Shown: in pieces, positions 58,286 to 64,000 of the stretch
Position numbering within the stretch: position 1 is the stretch's first letter
Layout of the letters: the number at the start of each line of letters is the position of its first letter
Assembly: GCF_900187455.1 (NCBI RefSeq)
Contig: NZ_FYDX01000018.1
Span: 1-64,000, forward strand
DNA from: Pseudomonas sp. Irchel 3E13
GTDB taxonomy: Bacteria; Pseudomonadota; Gammaproteobacteria; Pseudomonadales; Pseudomonadaceae
Direction: 5' to 3'
Length of the DNA: 64,000 bases
The notes under the pieces: model-generated
What the model saw: the letters and a program-made list of their open reading frames with translations, nothing else
What the model was told of the DNA's origin: nothing
Databases searched by the model: none
Program-made: the position numbers and the translations under genes

Positions 58286-59599
58286 ATGCAAGTTTCTGTT
58301 GAAAATACTTCCGCTCTCGAGCGCCGCATGACCATCGGCGTTCCAGCCGAGCGCATCGAGACCGAAGTCAACAAGCGTCTGCAACAGACTGCCCGTCGCG
58401 CCAAGGTCCCAGGTTTCCGTCCTGGCAAGGTGCCAATGAGCGTGATCCGTCAGCGCTACGAAGATGCAGCCCGTCAGGAAGCCCTGGGCGACCTGATCCA
58501 GGCCACCTTCTATGAAGCTGTTGTCGAGCAGAAGCTGAACCCGGCTGGCGCCCCTGCCGTCGAGCCAAAAGTCTTCGAAAAAGGCAAGGACCTGGAATAC
58601 GTCGCCACTTTCGAAGTCTTCCCTGAGTTCACTGTTGCCGGTTTCGACTCGATCGCTGTCGAGCGCCTGAGCGCCGATGTGACCGACGCCGACCTGGACA
58701 ACATGCTGGAAGTGCTGCGCAAGCAGAACACCCGTTTTGAAGTGGCCGAGCGCGCTGCCCAGAACGAAGACCAGCTGACCATCGATTTCGTTGGCAAGAT
58801 CGACGGCGAAGCCTTCGCTGGCGGTTCGGCCCAGGGTACCCAGCTGGTTCTGGGTTCCGGCCGCATGATCCCGGGCTTCGAAGAAGGTCTGGTTGGCGCC
58901 AAGGCTGGTGAAGAGCGTGTGCTCAACCTGACCTTCCCTGAGGACTATCAGAACCTGGACCTGGCTGGCAAAACCGCCGAGTTCACTGTTACCGTCAACA
59001 GCGTTTCCGAGCCGAAGCTGCCTGAGCTGACCGAAGAGTTCTTCGCTCAGTTCGGTATCAAGGAAACCGGTCTGGAAGGTTTCCGCACCGAAGTTCGCAA
59101 GAACATGGAGCGTGAACTGCGTCAGGCCATCAAGACCAAGGTCAAGAACCAGGTAATGGACGGCCTGCTGGCTGCCAACCCGGTCGAAGTGCCGAAAGCC
59201 CTGCTGGAAAACGAAGTGAACCGCCTGCGCGTTCAAGCCGTACAGCAGTTCGGTGGCAACATCAAACCTGAGCAACTGCCGGCCGAGCTGTTCGAAGAGC
59301 AAGCCAAGCGCCGCGTCGTGCTGGGTCTGATCGTCGCTGAAGTGGTCAAGCAGAACGAGCTGAAGCCAGACGAAGATCGCGTTCGCGAGCTGATCCAGGA
59401 AATGGCTTCGGCCTACCAGGAGCCTGAGCAGGTCGTGGCTTGGTACTACAAGAACGACCAGCAACTGAACGAAGTTCGTTCGGTTGTGCTGGAAGAACAA
59501 GTTGTAGATACTGTCCTGCAGAAAGCGACTGTGACCGACAAATCGGTCTCGTACGAAGAGGCCGTCAAACCAGCACAGGCACCTGCCGACGCTGAGTGA
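58286..59599 (+). CDS. tig: Trigger factor
   Basis: The product is 437 aa from the ATG at 58286 (MQVSVENTSALERRMTIGVP). The N-terminal ribosome-binding domain carries the GFRPGKVP signature, the FKBP-type PPIase domain is at ~155-245 (DQLTIDFVGKIDGEAFAGGS), and the C-terminal chaperone arms follow. It folds nascent chains at the ribosome exit. It is first in the conserved tig-clpP-clpX-lon order. Confidence 0.95.
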   Translation: MQVSVENTSALERRMTIGVPAERIETEVNKRLQQTARRAKVPGFRPGKVPMSVIRQRYEDAARQEALGDLIQATFYEAVVEQKLNPAGAPAVEPKVFEKGKDLEYVATFEVFPEFTVAGFDSIAVERLSADVTDADLDNMLEVLRKQNTRFEVAERAAQNEDQLTIDFVGKIDGEAFAGGSAQGTQLVLGSGRMIPGFEEGLVGAKAGEERVLNLTFPEDYQNLDLAGKTAEFTVTVNSVSEPKLPELTEEFFAQFGIKETGLEGFRTEVRKNMERELRQAIKTKVKNQVMDGLLAANPVEVPKALLENEVNRLRVQAVQQFGGNIKPEQLPAELFEEQAKRRVVLGLIVAEVVKQNELKPDEDRVRELIQEMASAYQEPEQVVAWYYKNDQQLNEVRSVVLEEQVVDTVLQKATVTDKSVSYEEAVKPAQAPADAE

Positions 59600-59622
59600 T
59601 TTCCTCCTTCGTAGGAAAACCC

Positions 59623-59650
59623 CACAAGCCAGCCTTCGCGCTGGCTTGTG
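59623..59650 (+). terminator. Hairpin between tig and clpP
   Basis: CACAAGCCAGC pairs with GCTGGCTTGTG over 11 bp around CTTCGC. No T run follows, so it is more likely an attenuating or stabilising hairpin than a full stop. Confidence 0.5.
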
Positions 59651-59689
59651 CGTATTCAAGCCACGACTATTTGGGAGTGAGTGCAGGAC

Positions 59690-60331
59690 ATGTCCCGCAA
59701 TTCTTATATTCAGCAGAGCTCTGACATCCAGGCCGCAGGCGGCCTGGTCCCGATGGTTATCGAGCAGTCCGCCCGTGGCGAACGCGCCTATGACATTTAC
59801 TCGCGCCTGTTGAAGGAGCGTGTGATCTTCCTGGTGGGTCCTGTAGAGGACTACATGGCCAACCTGGTTGTGGCGCAACTGCTGTTCCTTGAAGCGGAAA
59901 ACCCGGACAAGGATATCCATCTCTACATCAACTCCCCAGGCGGGTCGGTGACTGCCGGTATGTCGATCTACGACACCATGCAGTTCATCAAGCCGGACGT
60001 CTCGACTATCTGCATTGGCCAGGCCTGCAGCATGGGCGCCTTCCTGTTGGCGGCCGGTGCCGCTGGCAAGCGCCACTGCCTGCCAAACTCGCGGGTGATG
60101 ATTCACCAGCCGCTGGGCGGCTTCCAGGGTCAGGCGACCGATATCGAGATCCACGCCCAGGAAATTCTCAGCATCAAGGCGCGCCTGAATGAGCTGCTGG
60201 CTCATCACACGGGCCAGGAGCTGGAAACCATCAAGCGTGATACCGAGCGCGACAACTTCATGAGCGCCTCGCGCGCAGCCGAGTACGGCCTGATCGACTC
60301 GGTCTACGACAAGCGGCAACTGGTGTCCTGA
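59690..60331 (+). CDS. clpP: ATP-dependent Clp protease proteolytic subunit
   Basis: The product is 213 aa from the ATG at 59690 (MSRNSYIQQSSDIQAAGGLV); a GTG at 59681 is closer to GGGAG and would add three residues. The catalytic Ser is in GQACSMGAFLLAAGAAGKR, His in MIHQPLGGFQGQA, and Asp in DTERDNFMSA. It forms the tetradecameric chamber served by ClpX and ClpA. Confidence 0.95.
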   Translation: MSRNSYIQQSSDIQAAGGLVPMVIEQSARGERAYDIYSRLLKERVIFLVGPVEDYMANLVVAQLLFLEAENPDKDIHLYINSPGGSVTAGMSIYDTMQFIKPDVSTICIGQACSMGAFLLAAGAAGKRHCLPNSRVMIHQPLGGFQGQATDIEIHAQEILSIKARLNELLAHHTGQELETIKRDTERDNFMSASRAAEYGLIDSVYDKRQLVS

Positions 60332-60440
60332 TCCCGGGTCCCCAGAGCAGGTAGGCGCGGAAAGCGCCTACCTGCGGACTTGAAAAAGCCCGCAATTGCC
60401 TTCATCTTGTGTTGCAAGCCTACCGGATTGGATCGATCGA

Positions 60441-61724
60441 ATGACTGACACCCGTAACGGCGAGGACAACGGCAAATTGCTCTATTGCTCCTTCTGCGGC
60501 AAAAGCCAGCATGAAGTGCGCAAGTTGATTGCCGGCCCCTCGGTATTTATCTGCGACGAGTGCGTCGACCTGTGCAATGACATCATCCGTGAGGAGGTGC
60601 AGGAAGCCCAGGCCGAAAGCAGTGCGCATAAATTGCCTTCGCCGAAAGAAATCAGCGGCATCCTGGACCAGTACGTCATTGGTCAGGAGCGTGCGAAAAA
60701 GGTTCTGGCTGTAGCGGTATACAACCACTACAAGCGCCTGAATCAACGTGACAAAAAGGGCGACGAGGTTGAATTGGGCAAGAGCAACATCCTGCTCATC
60801 GGCCCAACGGGTTCGGGCAAGACCTTGCTCGCTGAAACCCTCGCTCGTCTGCTGAATGTGCCCTTCACCATCGCTGACGCTACCACGCTGACCGAAGCCG
60901 GTTATGTGGGCGAAGACGTTGAGAACATCATTCAGAAGTTGCTGCAAAAGTGTGATTACGACGTAGAGAAAGCCCAGATGGGTATTGTCTACATCGATGA
61001 AATCGACAAGATTTCGCGCAAGTCCGATAACCCGTCGATTACTCGTGATGTTTCGGGTGAAGGCGTGCAGCAGGCCTTGCTCAAGCTGATCGAAGGCACC
61101 GTTGCTTCGGTTCCACCACAAGGTGGCCGCAAGCATCCGCAGCAGGAATTCCTGCAGGTCGATACGCGCAACATCCTGTTCATCTGTGGTGGTGCATTCT
61201 CCGGTCTGGAGAAGGTCATCCAGCAGCGCTCTACTCGCGGCGGTATCGGCTTTGGTGCTGAAGTCCGTAGCAAGGAAGAGGGCAAGAAGGTTGGCGAGTC
61301 GCTGCGTGAAGTCGAGCCGGACGATCTGGTCAAGTTCGGTCTGATTCCTGAGTTCGTGGGTCGTCTGCCGGTCCTGGCAACGCTTGACGAGCTGGATGAA
61401 GCCGCATTGATGCAGATTCTGACCGAGCCGAAGAACGCCTTGACCAAGCAATATGGCAAGTTGTTCGAGATGGAAGGTGTGGACCTCGAGTTCCGCAGCG
61501 ATGCGCTCAAATCGGTTGCCCGCAAGGCACTGGAGCGCAAGACCGGTGCTCGTGGCCTGCGTTCGATCCTGGAAGGCATTCTGCTCGACACCATGTACGA
61601 GATTCCTTCGCAGAAGGATGTCAGCAAGGTGGTTATCGATGAGAGCGTCATCGAGGGTACTTCGCAGCCGCTGCTGATCTACGAGAACAGCGAGCCGCAA
61701 GCCAAAGCCGCGCCAGACGCCTGA
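60441..61724 (+). CDS. clpX: Clp protease ATP-binding subunit ClpX
   Basis: The product is 427 aa from the ATG at 60441. It has an N-terminal zinc domain (CSFCGKSQHEVRKLI, CDECVDLC), AAA+ with Walker A GPTGSGKTLLAETLA and Walker B VYIDEIDKI, the substrate pore loop TEAGYVGEDVEN, and a sensor-II end. It unfolds substrates for ClpP. It is followed by a strong terminator. Confidence 0.95.
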   Translation: MTDTRNGEDNGKLLYCSFCGKSQHEVRKLIAGPSVFICDECVDLCNDIIREEVQEAQAESSAHKLPSPKEISGILDQYVIGQERAKKVLAVAVYNHYKRLNQRDKKGDEVELGKSNILLIGPTGSGKTLLAETLARLLNVPFTIADATTLTEAGYVGEDVENIIQKLLQKCDYDVEKAQMGIVYIDEIDKISRKSDNPSITRDVSGEGVQQALLKLIEGTVASVPPQGGRKHPQQEFLQVDTRNILFICGGAFSGLEKVIQQRSTRGGIGFGAEVRSKEEGKKVGESLREVEPDDLVKFGLIPEFVGRLPVLATLDELDEAALMQILTEPKNALTKQYGKLFEMEGVDLEFRSDALKSVARKALERKTGARGLRSILEGILLDTMYEIPSQKDVSKVVIDESVIEGTSQPLLIYENSEPQAKAAPDA

Positions 61725-61747
61725 GTCCGGCAACGCAGCGAAACATG

Positions 61748-61776
61748 CAAGGGGCCTACGGGCCCCTTTGCTTTTC
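61748..61776 (+). terminator. Terminator after clpX
   Basis: GCAAGGGGCC / GGCCCCTTTGC around TACG with a following TTTT. Confidence 0.8.
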
Positions 61777-61876
61777 CTGTTGCAGAGCTTGTTTTTTTCC
61801 GGGGCTGCCCCCACATTAACCCCAAGCTCAAATTTCCATCGGATTACGGCCATATGGCCGCTGTAGAGGCGAAATC

Positions 61877-64000
61877 ATGAAGACAACCCTCGACTTGCCT
61901 CTTTTGCCATTGCGCGATGTCGTTGTTTACCCGCACATGGTCATCCCGCTGTTCGTGGGACGTGAAAAGTCGATCGAGGCCCTTGAGGCCGCGATGACAG
62001 GTGAGAAGCAAATCCTTTTGCTGGCTCAGAAGAACCCCGCCGATGATGATCCGGGTGAAGACGCCCTCTATCGCGTCGGCACCATCGCTACCGTCCTCCA
62101 GTTGCTGAAACTGCCCGATGGCACCGTCAAGGTGCTGGTCGAAGGCGAGCAGCGTGGTTCGGTCGAGCGCTTTGTCGAGGTAGACGGTCATATCCGCGCT
62201 GATGTCGCCCTGATCGATGAGGTCGATGCGGCTGATCGCGAGTCCGAAGTTTTCGTCCGCAGTCTGCTTTCCCAGTTCGAACAATATGTGCAGTTGGGCA
62301 AGAAGGTCCCGGCTGAAGTACTGTCGTCGCTCAACAGCATCGATGAGCCGGGCCGCCTGGTCGATACCATGGCCGCCCACATGGCGCTGAAGATCGAGCA
62401 GAAGCAGGAAATTCTCGAAATCATCGACCTGGCCGCCCGCGTTGAGCATGTGCTCGCGTTGCTGGATGCCGAGATCGATCTGCTGCAGGTCGAGAAGCGC
62501 ATTCGTGGCCGCGTCAAGAAACAGATGGAGCGTAGCCAGCGCGAGTACTACCTGAATGAGCAGATGAAGGCCATTCAGAAAGAGCTGGGTGATGGTGACG
62601 AAGGCCACAATGAAATCGAGGAACTGAAGAAGCGCCTCGAGGCTGCTGGCCTGCCGAAAGACGCGTACACCAAGGCTCAGGCCGAGCTGAACAAGCTCAA
62701 GCAGATGTCGCCGATGTCGGCTGAGGCTACCGTGGTGCGTTCGTACCTCGACTGGCTGGTGCAAGTGCCGTGGAAGGCCCAGAGCAAGGTCCGTCTTGAT
62801 CTGGCCAAGGCCGAAGAAATTCTCGATGCCGACCACTACGGGCTGGATGAGGTCAAGGAGCGCATCCTTGAGTACCTCGCCGTGCAGAAGCGCGTGAAGA
62901 AAATTCGCGGTCCTGTGCTGTGCCTGGTGGGTCCGCCCGGTGTCGGCAAGACATCCCTGGCTGAGTCCATTGCCAGCGCCACCAACCGCAAGTTCGTGCG
63001 CATGGCCCTGGGTGGCGTGCGTGACGAGGCTGAAATTCGTGGTCACCGTCGCACCTATATCGGTTCGATGCCGGGCCGCCTGATCCAGAAGATGACCAAG
63101 GTTGGCGTACGCAACCCACTGTTCCTGCTCGATGAAATCGACAAGATGGGCAGCGACATGCGTGGCGATCCGGCCTCCGCCTTGCTGGAAGTGCTCGATC
63201 CCGAGCAGAACCACAACTTCAACGACCACTATCTGGAAGTCGACTACGACCTTTCCGATGTGATGTTCCTGTGCACGTCCAACTCGATGAACATCCCGCC
63301 GGCGCTGCTCGACCGGATGGAAGTGATCCGTCTGCCGGGCTACACCGAAGACGAGAAGATCAACATCGCGGTCAAGTACCTGCTGCCGAAGCAGATCAAG
63401 GCCAACGGTCTGAAGAAGGCCGAGCTGGAAGTCGACGTGGCGGCGATCCGCGACATCGTTCGCTACTACACCCGTGAAGCCGGTGTGCGTGGCCTGGAGC
63501 GCCAGATTGCCAAGATCTGCCGCAAGGTGGTCAAGGAGCACGCAGGGCAGAAACAGGTTGGGGTCAAGGTCGGTAGTGACCGCCTGGAACACTTCCTGGG
63601 TGTGCGCAAGTTCCGTTACGGCCTTGCCGAGCAGCAGGATCAGGTAGGGCAGGTCACCGGGCTGGCCTGGACCCAGGTGGGCGGCGAGTTGCTGACTATC
63701 GAAGCTGCCGTGGTACCGGGCAAAGGTCAGCTGATCAAGACCGGTTCGCTGGGTGATGTGATGGTCGAGTCGATCACCGCCGCGCAAACCGTGGTTCGCA
63801 GCCGGGCGAAGAGCCTGGGGATTCCCGCGGACTTCCACGAGAAGCGCGACACCCATATCCACATGCCTGAAGGTGCGACGCCCAAAGATGGTCCGAGTGC
63901 TGGTGTCGGCATGTGCACGGCCCTGGTTTCCGCGCTGACGCAGATTCCGGTGCGTGCTGATGTCGCCATGACAGGTGAAATCACGCTGCGTGGTCAGGTG
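61877..64000 (+). CDS. lon: ATP-dependent protease Lon (3' end outside window)
   Basis: The ATG at 61877 has GAGG eight bases upstream, and the frame runs off the right edge after 708 codons. N-terminal LonN (LPLLPLRDVVVYPHMVIPLF), AAA+ with Walker A GPPGVGKTS and Walker B LFLLDEIDKMG, and the start of the protease domain are visible. The catalytic Ser lies in PKDGPSAGV near residue 674; the catalytic Lys lies beyond the window. Confidence 0.95.
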   Translation, partial: MKTTLDLPLLPLRDVVVYPHMVIPLFVGREKSIEALEAAMTGEKQILLLAQKNPADDDPGEDALYRVGTIATVLQLLKLPDGTVKVLVEGEQRGSVERFVEVDGHIRADVALIDEVDAADRESEVFVRSLLSQFEQYVQLGKKVPAEVLSSLNSIDEPGRLVDTMAAHMALKIEQKQEILEIIDLAARVEHVLALLDAEIDLLQVEKRIRGRVKKQMERSQREYYLNEQMKAIQKELGDGDEGHNEIEELKKRLEAAGLPKDAYTKAQAELNKLKQMSPMSAEATVVRSYLDWLVQVPWKAQSKVRLDLAKAEEILDADHYGLDEVKERILEYLAVQKRVKKIRGPVLCLVGPPGVGKTSLAESIASATNRKFVRMALGGVRDEAEIRGHRRTYIGSMPGRLIQKMTKVGVRNPLFLLDEIDKMGSDMRGDPASALLEVLDPEQNHNFNDHYLEVDYDLSDVMFLCTSNSMNIPPALLDRMEVIRLPGYTEDEKINIAVKYLLPKQIKANGLKKAELEVDVAAIRDIVRYYTREAGVRGLERQIAKICRKVVKEHAGQKQVGVKVGSDRLEHFLGVRKFRYGLAEQQDQVGQVTGLAWTQVGGELLTIEAAVVPGKGQLIKTGSLGDVMVESITAAQTVVRSRAKSLGIPADFHEKRDTHIHMPEGATPKDGPSAGVGMCTALVSALTQIPVRADVAMTGEITLRGQV

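Noticed and set aside
58259..60319. A 686-codon open frame antisense to tig and clpP
   Set aside because: It mirrors the codon bias of two well-known genes on the other strand, has no domain and no ribosome site; similar long antisense frames cover lon, clpX, dctA and the RHS gene.

Overview
The window is high-GC DNA from a Pseudomonas chromosome, most likely of the P. fluorescens group. The conserved order folD, tRNA-Arg, tRNA-His, tRNA-Leu, tig, clpP, clpX, lon is present but is split by a complete P2/phiCTX-like prophage of about 35.8 kb inserted in the 3' end of tRNA-Leu. A 29-bp direct repeat (21705-21733 and 57492-57520) marks attL and attR.

Left chromosomal part (1-21397): the 3' part of an RHS/TccC-like toxin gene; a cluster with two alpha/beta hydrolases, a DUF4892 protein and an AI-2E family permease; a C4-dicarboxylate carrier gene (dctA type) followed by two GntR/FCD regulators, with a pair of 21-bp repeats upstream that look like operators; an XRE regulator; an Aer-like receptor followed by a PAS-GGDEF-EAL protein; and an arginine-family catabolic cluster. 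In that cluster CtlX (citrulline to ornithine) and ornithine cyclodeaminase (ornithine to proline) sit beside a polar amino-acid ABC importer and an Lrp/AsnC regulator. folD and the tRNA operon follow.

Prophage, early side (21866-29757, minus strand): integrase, a terminator, a chain of very small overlapping early genes, a 912-aa primase-helicase, an Ogr/Delta late activator, a CII-like protein and a Cro/Cox-like protein. The repressor (29852-30175) is divergent, with three tandem 10-bp repeats between. Three early genes share a leader hairpin with an invariant CTGCAA loop; the stem of one differs by a compensatory base change. Next comes an AT-rich accessory island (30214-33024): an exported protein, a 42-aa small protein with a second partial copy, a two-TM membrane protein resembling retron-Ec48-type effectors, and an HNH-like zinc protein.

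Prophage, late side (33228-53982): the P2 late genes in P2 order. D-U-T-E'/E-FII-FI, fibre assembly-H-I-J-W-V, S-R-LysC-LysB-endolysin-holin-X-L-M-N-O lie on the minus strand, and P-Q are divergent. Three dyads of the form TGT-N13-ACA precede FI, V and the O/P intergenic region and are likely Ogr boxes. A conserved T TTT TTG slippery site produces the E+E' fusion.

Prophage, cos end (54011-57491): a second, lambda-Int-like recombinase lacking the arm-binding domain, a phage-borne tRNA-Arg(UCU), an operon with a clear homologue of anti-CRISPR AcrIF11 plus an unknown protein that may have a ribbon-helix-helix fold, a 113-aa gene directly behind a full LexA box (candidate SOS-induced antirepressor), a P2-like cos sequence, a 70-aa gene, and about 500 bp of noncoding DNA with nine AAAGGTAATT-type repeats and integrase-arm-like repeats.

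Right chromosomal part (57521-64000): a DUF6388 protein, tig, clpP, clpX and the first 708 codons of lon. No CRISPR array, reverse transcriptase or insertion sequence was seen.
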